Origin: Frondihabitans sp. Leaf304 | GTDB taxonomy: Bacteria; Actinomycetota; Actinomycetes; Actinomycetales; Microbacteriaceae | Direction of reading: 5' to 3' | Length of the DNA stretch: 64,000 nucleotides | NCBI RefSeq assembly: GCF_001423105.1 | Contig: NZ_LMNV01000002.1 | Span: 578,543 to 642,542 of the forward strand | In this document: piece by piece, positions 17,855 to 27,272 of the stretch | Layout of the letters: the number at the start of each line of letters is the position of its first letter | Position numbering within the stretch: the stretch's first letter is position 1 | Notes under the pieces: generated by a model | What the model saw: the letters and a program-made list of their open reading frames with translations, nothing else | Databases searched by the model: none | Told to the model about the DNA's origin: nothing | Translations under genes and position numbers: made by a program

Positions 17855-18909
17855 CGGCGAACACCTCCGGCCGGTCGCGTTCTCGACTGGGCGCGACTGC
17901 CGACGCGGGCCGGGCGGATGTCGCCGAGAGCGCGGGTGACGACGGCGATCTCGACGAAGAGGAGGAGGAAGAGCGGAATGGCGAGGATCCAGTACAGGTC
18001 GCGGGTGTTCTCCGTGCGTCCCGCAGAACTCACCACGTGGCCCTTCTTCTCGTCGTCGACGACGGAGGCGAGCGATGCACCCGACTCGCGGTGCAGATAG
18101 GGCACGCCAAGCTGGGAGGCGATGGCTTCGAGCTTGGGCTGGTCGATCTTCGAGACCGCATCGGGCGAACCGGCGGCGGTCCGGTCTTGGATGTACCCCT
18201 TCTGCGAGTACTGGTCTCCGTAGCCGTCGAACACCTTCATGCGGCCACCGGCCGCCGTGCCGTACCCGAGTACTCCCCCGCCGTCGGTGGCGTTGCGCGC
18301 CGAAGCGAACGAACCGGGTGCCGCCTCGACCGTCTGCTCGCCGTCGCCGAGGTAGTAGACGACGTTCGCGCGTCGGGGGTCGCTCTTGTGAGCGGCCTCG
18401 AGCTTTTCGGTCAACAGCGACGACGCCTCTGAGATGGTGCTCCCGTGCGAATAGGTCGTGATCTCCTGTCGCATTGCCTTCACCGTCGAGATGACGGCGG
18501 AGGAATCGTCGGTGAGGGGCACGCGCTGCAGGGCGTCGGAGTCGAAGGTGATCAGCGAGAAACGGGCCCCCGCGAGCTCGCCCGTGAGAGCCTCGATGTC
18601 GCTCCGCATCCCGTCGAGGCGCGGCTTGGAGCCGTTCCAGTCTTCGGCTGCCGAACTCGACGTGGTGTCGACGACGAAGAACACGTTCAACTCGGCCACC
18701 GAGGCCTGCGAGGTGCCGCCCGGGATTCCGGGGCGTGCGGCGATGACCATCAGAAGCGCCACGACCACCCCGCGACGGACCCAGGCGAGCGCCAGACGGC
18801 GACTTGACCGCTCGGCGACGATGCGCCAGGCGACGAAACCGAGGAGGACCACGGCAGCGATGACGAGCACTGGAAAGGGAAGCACGGGCTTGAAGACGAG
18901 GAAGCTCAC
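17851..18909 (-). CDS. von Willebrand factor A domain membrane protein (BatB-like)
   Basis: A 352-residue protein: two N-terminal membrane spans (about 12-28 and 45-60), a vWA domain from about residue 75 to 290, and a C-terminal span (about 309-327) followed by a basic tail. The metal-ion-dependent adhesion site reads VVDTTSSS, so the canonical DxSxS is DxTxS. LDGMRSDIEAL and YYLGDGEQT fit the fold. It is predicted to face outside or be membrane-embedded and to work with MoxR, as in Bat operons. Start and stop both overlap neighbours by four bases, indicating strong coupling. Confidence 0.8.
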   Translation of the reverse strand: MSFLVFKPVLPFPVLVIAAVVLLGFVAWRIVAERSSRRLALAWVRRGVVVALLMVIAARPGIPGGTSQASVAELNVFFVVDTTSSSAAEDWNGSKPRLDGMRSDIEALTGELAGARFSLITFDSDALQRVPLTDDSSAVISTVKAMRQEITTYSHGSTISEASSLLTEKLEAAHKSDPRRANVVYYLGDGEQTVEAAPGSFASARNATDGGGVLGYGTAAGGRMKVFDGYGDQYSQKGYIQDRTAAGSPDAVSKIDQPKLEAIASQLGVPYLHRESGASLASVVDDEKKGHVVSSAGRTENTRDLYWILAIPLFLLLFVEIAVVTRALGDIRPARVGSRAQSRTRPAGGVRR

Positions 18910-19907
18910 AGGCGCACCCTCCAGAGCAACCCCAGCGCACCGATCACAAGCAGTAGAGCGGCGATGGCGAAGGGCGCCGGGTGATCCGCGATGACGAGAC
19001 GCTTGGCACCCGTGAAGAGCCCGGCCTCCTGTGCGCCGATCTTCTGGACGATCGACGGGACCGTGTCGCTCGACGACAGCCCGTAGAAGCCACCCCCGGT
19101 GGAATCGACCGCTGTCTTGAGCTCGGTGGCGACCTTGTCGGGCGAGCCGTCGGCCGAGTAGTCGACCGGATCGATCGCGTAGACGCGCACGTCACGCTTC
19201 TTGGCGAGGGCGGCACCCTGCGTGAGCGTCAGGATCGGGCTTCCGTTGACGTAGTTGTCGGTGGCCAGCACGATCGACTTCGGGCGCTTGCCCGAGTCGT
19301 CGCCGTCGAACCCCAGTACGCACGACGCGAGACCGTCTCCGATCAGCGAGGCGCCCTGGCCGAGGTCGGTGCCCGTCCAGTAGCGAAGTCCGCTCTCCCC
19401 CTGCGACCGGAACGAGTCGCGGTAGCTCGTGAGCTGGCTGCGCACGTAGTCGTAGTCGTCGGTGAGCGGAAAGACCTGCACGGCCGAACTGTCGAAGACC
19501 GTCAACCCGATCCGCTCGCCGTCGAGCCCCTTGGCGAGCGTGGCGAAGGTGTCGACGATGCGCGCGTCGACGTCGGTCATCGAGCCGGACACGTCGAGGC
19601 AGAGCATGATGTCGCGCTTGTACGACTGAGGCTCGACGACGTCGCGACTGGCCACGCGGGAGGAGAGCAGCACTCCCGCACCGGAGGCGACGACCACCAC
19701 GACGAGCAGGGCGGACAGGAGCGCTCGGTACCGACGGAGGACGCGGCGGTACTCCGGCAGCTCGGTGAGCCGCTCGCTGTGAGCGACGGGGGTTCCGTCG
19801 CGGTGGAGCCACTCGCGAGTGCGGCGGCGCCAGCGGACGTAGACGAAGGCGCCGACAATGGCGGCACCGATGGCCGCGAGGGGCATCCACCAGAAGATCA
19901 GCTCCAC
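18906..19907 (-). CDS. von Willebrand factor A domain membrane protein (BatA-like)
   Basis: A 333-residue protein with a membrane span near residues 6-24, a second near 59-80, a vWA domain carrying the canonical MIDAS LCLDVSGSMTDVD, and a C-terminal span (APFAIAALLLVIGALGLLW). The metal-binding Thr is likely in the GTDLGQG loop. It is the first of two tandem vWA genes; with the BatB-like partner it is the classic substrate-side pair for a MoxR ATPase. Its start overlaps the upstream gene stop by ten bases. Confidence 0.85.
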   Translation of the reverse strand: MELIFWWMPLAAIGAAIVGAFVYVRWRRRTREWLHRDGTPVAHSERLTELPEYRRVLRRYRALLSALLVVVVVASGAGVLLSSRVASRDVVEPQSYKRDIMLCLDVSGSMTDVDARIVDTFATLAKGLDGERIGLTVFDSSAVQVFPLTDDYDYVRSQLTSYRDSFRSQGESGLRYWTGTDLGQGASLIGDGLASCVLGFDGDDSGKRPKSIVLATDNYVNGSPILTLTQGAALAKKRDVRVYAIDPVDYSADGSPDKVATELKTAVDSTGGGFYGLSSSDTVPSIVQKIGAQEAGLFTGAKRLVIADHPAPFAIAALLLVIGALGLLWRVRL

Positions 19908-20374
19908 GAGTGCACCACCTGACGCGCCTCGGCGATCGCGGCATCGGGATCTCCCGGGTGCTGCTTCTGGAAGGCGGGCGGGTAATAACGCTCCACTGCG
20001 CGAGTCACCGACGGCAACGGCGTGCGACGGAGGTCGTCGAGCGTCATGACCTGCGCGTCAACCCCGGCCGCCTCGGAGGCGAAGAAGCGGAGCAGCAGGC
20101 TGAGGCGGCTGTGCACGGCACGCTCGTCGAGACGCCCTGCAGAGGACTCCGACCCGACCTCGTCGATCATGGCGGAGTACTTCCGTTGGAGTTCATGGAG
20201 ATCGACCCGAGGTGCCGGGCCCTCGACAACCGGCCGAGGGACTCTCGTCGCAGAGAAGCGCACGACGAAGACGTACCAGGCGGCGACGAGCGCCAGGAGG
20301 AGGACTCCGACGACGAGATAGAGCACCCAGCGGTCGTACTGGGTGGGGCCGAAGAAGCCCCTATCGCCCAGCAC
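19898..20374 (-). CDS. single-TM protein of the MoxR/vWA module
   Basis: A 158-residue protein with one span near residues 16-36 and a cytoplasmic region of about 120 residues (LHELQRKYSAMIDEVGSES, then a helical segment). Its place between DUF58 and vWA genes is that of DUF4381-type proteins, but the sequence match is not strong enough to name. GTG at 20374 is inside the DUF58 gene's 3' end; no better start exists. Probably a small scaffold of the module. Confidence 0.65.
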   Translation of the reverse strand: MLGDRGFFGPTQYDRWVLYLVVGVLLLALVAAWYVFVVRFSATRVPRPVVEGPAPRVDLHELQRKYSAMIDEVGSESSAGRLDERAVHSRLSLLLRFFASEAAGVDAQVMTLDDLRRTPLPSVTRAVERYYPPAFQKQHPGDPDAAIAEARQVVHSWS

Positions 20375-21248
20375 GGCGCTGCTTCTCGAGAAGGGTGAAT
20401 AGGCCGGCGACAACCTCGCCCTGTGATGCGACGCGGTGGCTCGTGACGCCCAGCTGACGCAACTCGTGCTCGGTCGCCTCGACGGTCGTGGCCGCCGTCT
20501 GCTCGAAGAGGACCTGGAGCGATCGATTGGAGCGCACGTACGCCGGAAGCGCCGCCACCTCCTGCACGTCGTAGACCGGCGCGCCCATGGTCGCGCGGCG
20601 CATGAGGTCGGCATCCCCGATCGTCAGCCAGAGGAGTTCGTGGCGGACGCGGAGCCGACGCAGTGCGGAAACGTGCTCGTCGGTGAGTCGCCCGTCGTCG
20701 GTGACGATGAGGATCATCGAACGGGTGGTCAGTCGGCGAGCAACGTGCTCGAGCAGCCCCAGGACGTCGCTGTGGGGAGCATCGAGAGTGATGCGCTCGT
20801 CGACGACGCGCAGGAGGCGCTCGAGATGCTCGTCTTTCTGGCCGGACGGAAAACTTTGGACGCCGCTCTCGTCGCCGACCACGAGCGAGACGACGTCGCC
20901 GTGACCGGTGGCGATCGACGCCAGAGCGCCCGCCGCCATGATGGCGATATCTTTTTTCGCTTCCCCGCTCTCGGCGGTGGCCGCCATGTTGCGGCCGGTG
21001 TCGACAACGAGCACCAGGCTGTGCCGACGCGACGCGATGTAGCGCTTGACGAGGGGCTCGCCGTGTCGCGCGGTCGCCTTCCAGTCGATGTCTTTCACCT
21101 CGTCGCCGGGGACGTAGGCGCGCAGATCGTCGAAGTCGTGGCTTCGACCCCGGTAAACCGACGCGTAGCCGCCCTCGAGCAGGTCGAGGGTTTTGCGAGT
21201 CGCGAAGAGGCTCATCTTCGTCTTCACCCGGAACAGGAGGCCCGCCAT
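20361..21248 (-). CDS. DUF58 domain protein
   Basis: A 295-residue protein whose signature YVPGDEVKDIDWKATAR identifies DUF58, followed by a vWA-like fold with LVLVVDTGRNM at the MIDAS position. There are no obvious membrane spans, unlike the 489-residue DUF58 protein further along. DUF58 proteins are almost always next to MoxR and are thought to be clients or adaptors of that ATPase. It is four bases downstream of moxR and overlaps the following gene by 14 bases. Confidence 0.88.
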   Translation of the reverse strand: MAGLLFRVKTKMSLFATRKTLDLLEGGYASVYRGRSHDFDDLRAYVPGDEVKDIDWKATARHGEPLVKRYIASRRHSLVLVVDTGRNMAATAESGEAKKDIAIMAAGALASIATGHGDVVSLVVGDESGVQSFPSGQKDEHLERLLRVVDERITLDAPHSDVLGLLEHVARRLTTRSMILIVTDDGRLTDEHVSALRRLRVRHELLWLTIGDADLMRRATMGAPVYDVQEVAALPAYVRSNRSLQVLFEQTAATTVEATEHELRQLGVTSHRVASQGEVVAGLFTLLEKQRRAGR

Positions 21249-21252
21249 GAAG

Positions 21253-22344
21253 CTACGGCGTCTGAACGGCGCCGAAGATGGCGTCGATGATCGTCTCGGG
21301 GCGCACCTCGTCAGCTGCGGCTTCGTAGCCGAGGATCAACCGGTGCCGGAGAACGGAGTGCCGCAGATGCTTGACGTCTTCGGGGATGACGTAGTCACGC
21401 CCATTCAGGATCGCAAGGGCACGGGCGGCCCGGGTGAACGCAATGCTGGCGCGGGGGCTCGCCCCGAACTGCACGTAGTCGGCCATCGTTCCGGGGATGT
21501 AGCCCTGCGGATGCCGGGTGACGTAGATGACCTGGACGATGTAGTTGACGATCGACTGGTCGATGTAGACGCGCTTGGCGACGTCTTGCAAGAACGTCAC
21601 GTCGTCGAGGTGGACACCCGTCGACTCGGCCGCCGAGTTGTCGTCGTACACGCCCGTCTCGATCCGACGGATGACCTCGGCCTCTTCGGCCGGCGACGGG
21701 TAGTCGAGGATCTCTTTCAGAAGGAACCGGTCGAGCTGTGCCTCGGGCAGCTGGTACGTGCCCTCCTGCTCGATGGGGTTCTGCGTCGCGAGCACCAGGA
21801 ACGGTTTGGGGAGCTTGTAGACCGTGCCGCCGATCGACGTCTGCTGCTCTTGCATGGCCTCGAGCATGGCGCTCTGCGTCTTGGCACTCGACCGGTTGAT
21901 CTCGTCGAGCAGCACGAAGTTGGAGTGCACGGGGCCGAGCTGGGTCACGAACGTCGACGACTGGGCGTCGTAGATCTGTGTGCCCGTGATGTCGCTGGGG
22001 AGCAGGTCGGGGGTGCACTGGATTCGCCGGAAGCTCGCGTCGACCGCCTGCGCCAGTGTCTGGGCGGCGGTGGTCTTGGCAAGGCCGGGCACACTCTCGA
22101 GGAGGACGTGACCACCCGTGATCAACGCGATCAGAAGCGACTCGCGAAGACCCTCTTGCCCGACGACCTTGGCCGCGAACGCCTTCGACACCCGGGCGAC
22201 GACCTCACCCGCGCGCTCGAGCTCGGCAGCGCTGACGGGGGCTGCATCGGCAGCCGTGACAGGAGCAGCCGTGACAGGAGCAGCGTCGGTAGCAGTCACC
22301 CCGTCGGCCGGAGACTCGGGAGTGGTCGTCGCGGCGTCGGTCAC
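21253..22344 (-). CDS. MoxR-family AAA+ ATPase (first copy)
   Basis: A 363-residue MoxR ATPase. Residues 1-45 are an Ala/Val/Thr-rich extension that includes a duplicated five-residue unit. Walker A is [10 protein letters not shown] (about 83-92), Walker [11 protein letters not shown], sensor 1 LVLATQNP, followed by the [16 protein letters not shown] block typical of the family. MoxR proteins act as chaperone-like ATPases for vWA and DUF58 partners encoded beside them, as here. ATG at 22344 overlaps the ispG stop by four bases, so it is read through from the isoprenoid genes. Confidence 0.92.
   Translation of the reverse strand: MTDAATTTPESPADGVTATDAAPVTAAPVTAADAAPVSAAELERAGEVVARVSKAFAAKVVGQEGLRESLLIALITGGHVLLESVPGLAKTTAAQTLAQAVDASFRRIQCTPDLLPSDITGTQIYDAQSSTFVTQLGPVHSNFVLLDEINRSSAKTQSAMLEAMQEQQTSIGGTVYKLPKPFLVLATQNPIEQEGTYQLPEAQLDRFLLKEILDYPSPAEEAEVIRRIETGVYDDNSAAESTGVHLDDVTFLQDVAKRVYIDQSIVNYIVQVIYVTRHPQGYIPGTMADYVQFGASPRASIAFTRAARALAILNGRDYVIPEDVKHLRHSVLRHRLILGYEAAADEVRPETIIDAIFGAVQTP
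22251..22280. repeat. two-copy 15-bp tandem repeat inside moxR
   Basis: cagccgtgacaggag occurs twice in direct tandem (22251-22265, 22266-22280). It is in frame in the N-terminal extension of the MoxR protein and duplicates a five-residue Ala/Pro/Val/Thr unit. It should be able to gain or lose copies without a frameshift. Confidence 0.75.
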
Positions 22345-23489
22345 GCGGTGATGACCTCCGGCGAGCCGAGCTCACCCGGGGGCATCTCGGCGGCGAGACG
22401 GTTGGCCTCGCGGATGAGCGTCTCGACGATCTGGTCTTCAGGGACGGTCGCGATGACCTCGCCCTTGACGAAGATCTGGCCCTTGCCGTTGCCCGAAGCC
22501 ACACCGAGGTCGGCGTCGCGCGCCTCGCCCGGACCGTTGACGACGCAGCCCATGACGGCGACGCGGAGCGGCACGGTCATGCCCTCGAGGCCATCGGTGA
22601 CGTCGTTAGCGAGCTTGTAGACGTCGACCTGAGCGCGACCGCAGCTGGGGCAGCTGACGATCTCGAGCTTGCGCTCGCGCAGGTTGAGCGACTGGAGGAT
22701 CTGCAGACCGACCTTGACCTCTTCGGCGGGCGGAGCGCTGAGCGAGACACGGATGGTGTCGCCGATGCCCTCCGAGAGGAGGATGCCGAAGGCGGTCGCG
22801 CTCTTGATGGTGCCCTGGAACGACGGGCCGGCCTCGGTGACACCGAGGTGAAGCGGCCAGTCGCCTCGCTCGGCGAGCAGGCGGTAGGCCTTGACCATGA
22901 CGATGGGGTCGTTGTGCTTGACCGAGATCTTGAAGTCGTGGAAGTCGTGCTCTTCGAAGAGACTTGCCTCCCACACAGCGCTCTCGACGAGCGCCTCGGG
23001 GGTCGCGCGACCGTATTTCTGCATGAGGCTCGGCTCGAGCGAACCGGCGTTGACGCCGATGCGGATCGAGACGCCAGCGGCCTTGGCGGCCGCGGCGATC
23101 TTGCCGACCTGGTCGTCGAACTTGCGGATGTTGCCCGGGTTGACGCGAACTGCGGCGCACCCGGCGTCGATCGCCGCGTAGACGTAGTTGGGTTGGAAGT
23201 GGATGTCGGCGATCACCGGGATGTTGCTCTTTTTCGCGATGATCGGCAGCGCTTCGGCGTCGTCACGGCTCGGCACGGCGACACGCACGATGTCGCACCC
23301 GGAGGCCGTCAGCTCGGCGATCTGCTGGAGCGTCGCGTTGATGTTCGTCGTCGGGGTCGTACACATCGACTGGACGCTGACGGGGGCGCCGCCACCGACG
23401 AGCACCTTGCCGACCTTGATCTGACGCGTCTTACGACGCGGGGCAAGGGTTTCGGGGATTTTGGGCATTCCGAGATTGACTGCAGGCAC
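22341..23489 (-). CDS. ispG: 4-hydroxy-3-methylbut-2-enyl diphosphate synthase (flavodoxin)
   Basis: A 382-residue IspG (GcpE). The opening [13 protein letters not shown], the block [20 protein letters not shown], the first cluster cysteines in [12 protein letters not shown] and the third in [18 protein letters not shown] are all present; these three Cys bind the [4Fe-4S] cluster. It converts methylerythritol cyclodiphosphate to HMBPP in the MEP isoprenoid pathway. The GTG at 23489 reproduces the MTAVNLGMP-like opening of actinobacterial homologues. dxr and the site-2 protease lie just upstream in the standard order; moxR overlaps downstream. Confidence 0.96.
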   Translation of the reverse strand: MPAVNLGMPKIPETLAPRRKTRQIKVGKVLVGGGAPVSVQSMCTTPTTNINATLQQIAELTASGCDIVRVAVPSRDDAEALPIIAKKSNIPVIADIHFQPNYVYAAIDAGCAAVRVNPGNIRKFDDQVGKIAAAAKAAGVSIRIGVNAGSLEPSLMQKYGRATPEALVESAVWEASLFEEHDFHDFKISVKHNDPIVMVKAYRLLAERGDWPLHLGVTEAGPSFQGTIKSATAFGILLSEGIGDTIRVSLSAPPAEEVKVGLQILQSLNLRERKLEIVSCPSCGRAQVDVYKLANDVTDGLEGMTVPLRVAVMGCVVNGPGEARDADLGVASGNGKGQIFVKGEVIATVPEDQIVETLIREANRLAAEMPPGELGSPEVITA

Positions 23490-23552
23490 GTTTCACATCG
23501 TAAGCCCGACGCCCGACAATCGGCTCGACGGCGAGGCCGGTCTCTCGAACGC

Positions 23553-24938
23553 TCAGCCGATCGAGATCGGGTTGACGATGTCGGCGTAGAAGAGCAGCAG
23601 GCTCATGGCACCGAGGATGGCGACCACGGCGAAGGTCAGGGGGATCACCTTGGCCGTATCGACGGGCCCCGGATCCTTGCGTCCGAAGAGCTTCGCGAAG
23701 AAGCGACGCACGCCCTCGATGATGGCTCCCGCGACATGGCCGCCGTCGAGCGGCATGAGCGGAATTAGGTTGAAGACGAAGAGCGCGACGTTCAGCGAGG
23801 CGAGCAGACCCACCAGCACACTGGCGCGGTCGAGCACGGGCACCGAGTTGAGGCTCGCCACGTCGCCGGCCATGCGGCCGACGCCCACGACGCTGACCGG
23901 GCCGTTGGGGTCGCGCTCTCCGCCGCCGAAGGCCGCCTGCGCCACTCCGATCAGGCGCTGCGGCAGGTTCAGAATCAGGTGGCCGACATTGGCGATGTTG
24001 CTGCCGACAGCCGGCAGCACGGCCGACACGGGTGATTGCTGCCGCTCGTAGACCGAGCCGATGCCGACGAACCCGACCTCCTCGGTCTCTTTCGCCCCCG
24101 ACGAGTCGGTGACGTAGTTGCCGTTCGCGTCGGTCACGTAGCGCTTCGTCAGCAGCGGGGTGATCTCGAGCGTCTCCCGTGCGCCGTCGCGAAGCACGAC
24201 CATGTCGACCGTCTGGCCCGACGACTTCTGGATGATCGACGTCGACTGATCCCAGCTCGAGACGGTCGTGCCGTCGATGCTCAGGATCCGGTCGCCCGCT
24301 CGAATGCCAGCCGCGGCCCCGGGCGACTGAGTTGCACCCGCGGGGCACGTCGTCTCGGTCGACCCCGCTGGCAGCACGCACGCCGAGACCGAGCCCACCG
24401 TGGTCGTCGGCTGCTGCGTGCCGATGCCGCAGAGCACGACGGCGAACAGAACGATGGCGATGAGCAGGTTCATGACGGGCCCGCCGAGCATGATGACGAT
24501 TCGCTTCGGCACGGCGAGCCGGTAGAAGGTGCGCTGCTCCTCCCCCTCGTCGACGGTCTCGGCGCTGGCCGTGCGGGCGTCCTGCACGAGGGTCTGGAAC
24601 ACGCCGGTCGTGGCGGTGCGACCCGCCGCGACCCGATGCTGCTCACCCGGTGCGCCGAGGGCGTCTTCCGCGACCTCGGCGGTCCTCTGCGGTGGGAACA
24701 TGCCCGACATCGAGATGTAGCCGCCGAGGGGGATCGCCTTGACCCCGTACTCGGTTTCGCCCTTTGTGCGCGAGAAGATCGTCGGCCCGAAGCCGATCAT
24801 GTACTGGCCCACCTTCACGCCAAACGCCTTCGCCGGAATGAGGTGGCCGATCTCGTGCAGGCCGATCGACACGATGAGGCCGACGACGACGATCAGGATG
24901 CCGACGATATAGAGCAGGACTGTTTCCACGTAGGGCAC
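23553..24938 (-). CDS. site-2 intramembrane zinc metalloprotease (RseP/Rip1 type) with PDZ domain
   Basis: A 461-residue multi-span protein. The active site GLHEIGH lies in the first helix (about residues 27-33), the second zinc ligand is in the NLIPLMPLDGGH stretch, and a PDZ domain carries IRAGDRILSIDGTTV. These proteases cut anti-sigma factors and other membrane proteins within the lipid bilayer. An insertion of about 60 residues between helix 1 and the PDZ domain is longer than in Mycobacterium Rip1. It stands between dxr and ispG as in most actinobacteria. The start at GTG 24938 has no good ribosome-binding site. Confidence 0.92.
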   Translation of the reverse strand: MPYVETVLLYIVGILIVVVGLIVSIGLHEIGHLIPAKAFGVKVGQYMIGFGPTIFSRTKGETEYGVKAIPLGGYISMSGMFPPQRTAEVAEDALGAPGEQHRVAAGRTATTGVFQTLVQDARTASAETVDEGEEQRTFYRLAVPKRIVIMLGGPVMNLLIAIVLFAVVLCGIGTQQPTTTVGSVSACVLPAGSTETTCPAGATQSPGAAAGIRAGDRILSIDGTTVSSWDQSTSIIQKSSGQTVDMVVLRDGARETLEITPLLTKRYVTDANGNYVTDSSGAKETEEVGFVGIGSVYERQQSPVSAVLPAVGSNIANVGHLILNLPQRLIGVAQAAFGGGERDPNGPVSVVGVGRMAGDVASLNSVPVLDRASVLVGLLASLNVALFVFNLIPLMPLDGGHVAGAIIEGVRRFFAKLFGRKDPGPVDTAKVIPLTFAVVAILGAMSLLLFYADIVNPISIG

Positions 24939-25022
24939 AGTACGGGACGGAAGGCATGAACGAGCCGCAAGGTCGCTGTGCCTCGCGGCGGGTCGGCGGA
25001 TCCTTCGGTCTCTGGACCCGAG

Positions 25023-26102
25023 CTAGCGGGAGCCGAGGATCCGGTCCGCCGCCGCACGAGCCCAGCGCTCGGCATCGAGCACACCCTCGAGCGTCAGCTC
25101 CGCCGGCTCGTGCAGGTCGACCACTGCCCTGATGGTGTCGAGGATGTCGAGGTAGCCGATGCGACCGGCGTGGAAGGCGAGCACGGCCTGCTCGTTGGCG
25201 GCGTTGAAGACGGCCGGGAATGTCGCCCCGGCACGGCCGACCTGTTTGGCCAGATCGACCGAGGGGAACGCGACGGAGTCGAGGGGCGCAAACGTCCACT
25301 CCGAGGCGGTCGTCCAGTCGAGGGGCCTGCCGACGCCCGGCACGCGGTCGGGCCAGGCCATGCCGAGAGCGATCGGCAGGCGCATGTCGGGCGGCGACGC
25401 CTGGGCGATCGTGGAGCCGTCGACGAACTCGACCATCGAGTGGACGATCGATTGCGGATGCACCGTGACGTCGATCCGGTCGTAGTCGATGTCGAACAGC
25501 AGATGCGCCTCGATCACCTCGAGACCCTTGTTGACGAGGGTGGACGAGTTGGTGGTGACGACGAGGCCCATGTCCCAGGTGGGGTGAGCGAGGGCTTCTC
25601 GCGGTGTGACGTCTTTGAGCTGGTCGCGGGTCCGCCCGCGGAACGGGCCGCCCGACGCCGTCAAGACCAGGCGGCGGACCTCCTGCTGCGTGCCCGAACG
25701 GAGTGCCTGTGCGATCGCGGAGTGCTCGGAGTCGACGGGAACGAGCTGACCGGGTGACGCCTTCGCCTTGACGAGGTCGCCGCCGACGATGAGGCTCTCC
25801 TTGTTCGCCAGGGCGAGAGTCGCCCCCGATTCGAGGGCGGCCAGGGTCGGACCGAGCCCTACCGAGCCCGTGATGCCGTTCAGCACGACGTCGGTCTCGA
25901 CGTCGTGGACGAGAGCCACCGACTCGTCGGTGCCGAGAGCCGTGTGCTCGACGCCGAACTTCGCCGCCTGCTCGGCCAGCAGTTCGGCGTTCGTGCCGGC
26001 GGAGAGACCGACGATTTCGAACAGGTGCGGGTTGGCTTCGATGACTTCGAGGGCCTGGACCCCGATGGAGCCGGTGGATCCGAGAACGGTGACGCGTCGC
26101 AT
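25023..26102 (-). CDS. dxr: 1-deoxy-D-xylulose-5-phosphate reductoisomerase
   Basis: A 359-residue Dxr: N-terminal NADPH-binding [12 protein letters not shown], then [23 protein letters not shown] with the metal-binding Asp/Glu, TASGGPF, and [20 protein letters not shown]. It catalyses the second step of the MEP pathway, in the cytoplasm. Length is slightly short of the usual 385-400 but all blocks are present. ATG at 26102. It begins the dxr, site-2 protease, ispG, moxR run; 84 bp separate it from the protease gene. Confidence 0.96.
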   Translation of the reverse strand: MRRVTVLGSTGSIGVQALEVIEANPHLFEIVGLSAGTNAELLAEQAAKFGVEHTALGTDESVALVHDVETDVVLNGITGSVGLGPTLAALESGATLALANKESLIVGGDLVKAKASPGQLVPVDSEHSAIAQALRSGTQQEVRRLVLTASGGPFRGRTRDQLKDVTPREALAHPTWDMGLVVTTNSSTLVNKGLEVIEAHLLFDIDYDRIDVTVHPQSIVHSMVEFVDGSTIAQASPPDMRLPIALGMAWPDRVPGVGRPLDWTTASEWTFAPLDSVAFPSVDLAKQVGRAGATFPAVFNAANEQAVLAFHAGRIGYLDILDTIRAVVDLHEPAELTLEGVLDAERWARAAADRILGSR

Positions 26103-26137
26103 GCAGTCAGCCTATTGCGGGCGGCTGATCGGCCCCG

Positions 26138-26174
26138 TCTTTCGGTCTTGGCACCATCTTTCGGTCTCGGCACC
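26138..26174. repeat. short direct repeat between dxr and the FKBP gene
   Basis: tctttcggtcttggcacc (26138-26155) and tctttcggtctcggcacc (26157-26174) match at 17 of 18 positions with a 19-bp period, just upstream of dxr on its strand. It could be an operator or a slipped-strand duplication. Confidence 0.6.
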
Positions 26175-26241
26175 GTCACTGGGCGGTGTTCGCGTCGAAA
26201 CCCGGTGTCGAGAAATCCACCAGCACCTCAGGCCGAGGTGA

Positions 26242-27249
26242 TCAGCCCTGCGCGAGGATGTCGACCACGAAGACGAGCGTGTCGGTTCCCTTGATGCCGG
26301 CGGTCGTGTTGCCGGCCGAGCCGTAGCCCTCGCTCGGCGGCACGATCACGACGACCTGCGATCCGATCGTCTGACCGACGATGGCTTTCTTGAAACCGGC
26401 GACCACCTTGTCGGTAGAGAACGAGGTGGGCCCGCTCCCCCAGCTCTGGTCGAACACCTCGCCGGTGCGCCAGAGCGTGCCCTGGTACTGCACGGTGACC
26501 GTCGCGCCGCTCTTCACGGTGGCGCCGTCGCCCTTCTTGAGCACCTCGAGTTTGAGCGACTTCGGCGCCGTCGTCTTGGGAATCGTGACCGTCGGCTTGC
26601 CGTCGGCCGCCAGCTTCACGGCCGGGAATCCGCTCTTCGGCGCCACGGTCGTGCCGGTCGCCTTCGTCGGCACCTTGGACAGGATGTCCATCACGATGAC
26701 CATGTCGTCGCCGGCAGCGACACCGAGCGACTCGTTGCCGGTCGTGCCGAACATGTCGGCCGAGTCGGCGACCGTCACAGTGCGGGAGCCGACCTGGGCG
26801 CAGTGCATCCCATCGACGAGGCCCGCGAGGTAGAGGTCTTTCGAGACCGTGAACTGGGTGGCCGCGGAGCCCGAATAGCCGGCGGTCGAGATCTTCTTGC
26901 CGGTCTTGGCGTCGTAGATGGTGAAGGCGACGTCGAGGAGGGTACCGGTGAGGGCCTTCTCGCCGGATCCTTCGATCACGGTCGACCGCTGGGTCGACGT
27001 GACCGACAGGCCCTTGTCGAACTTCACGGTGGGAGCGGCGTCGAGCTTTCCGGTGACCTTTACCGACTTCGACGCAGTACCCGCGGAGGGCGCCGCGCAC
27101 GACGACTGGGTCTCGGCGGCAGCGGTCGACGAGGGATTCGGGGTCGACGTCGAGGTGGCAGAGGTGCTCGGGGATCCTGAGCAGCCGGCCAGGGCGACGG
27201 CGACAGCGGGAACGAGAGCGAGAGCGGCGAAGGCAGAGAGTCTGGGCAT
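26242..27249 (-). CDS. FKBP-type peptidyl-prolyl isomerase lipoprotein
   Basis: A 335-residue protein with a lipobox: signal peptide with LVPAVAVALAGC, Cys near residue 23, then a Ser/Thr-rich linker of about 30 residues. The C-terminal FKBP domain is complete (GATVTVQYQGTLWRTGEVFD, VVIVPPSEGYG, LVFVVDIL). An upstream half (residues about 60-200) has the same layout but degenerate residues, so the protein is a double-FKBP with one probably inactive domain. It folds exported proteins outside the membrane. ATG 27249 gives the signal peptide; no strong ribosome-binding site. Convergent to nothing; 140 bp upstream of dxr. Confidence 0.88.
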   Translation of the reverse strand: MPRLSAFAALALVPAVAVALAGCSGSPSTSATSTSTPNPSSTAAAETQSSCAAPSAGTASKSVKVTGKLDAAPTVKFDKGLSVTSTQRSTVIEGSGEKALTGTLLDVAFTIYDAKTGKKISTAGYSGSAATQFTVSKDLYLAGLVDGMHCAQVGSRTVTVADSADMFGTTGNESLGVAAGDDMVIVMDILSKVPTKATGTTVAPKSGFPAVKLAADGKPTVTIPKTTAPKSLKLEVLKKGDGATVKSGATVTVQYQGTLWRTGEVFDQSWGSGPTSFSTDKVVAGFKKAIVGQTIGSQVVVIVPPSEGYGSAGNTTAGIKGTDTLVFVVDILAQG

Positions 27250-27272
27250 CGCCAGCCAGTGTCGCTGAGCTT

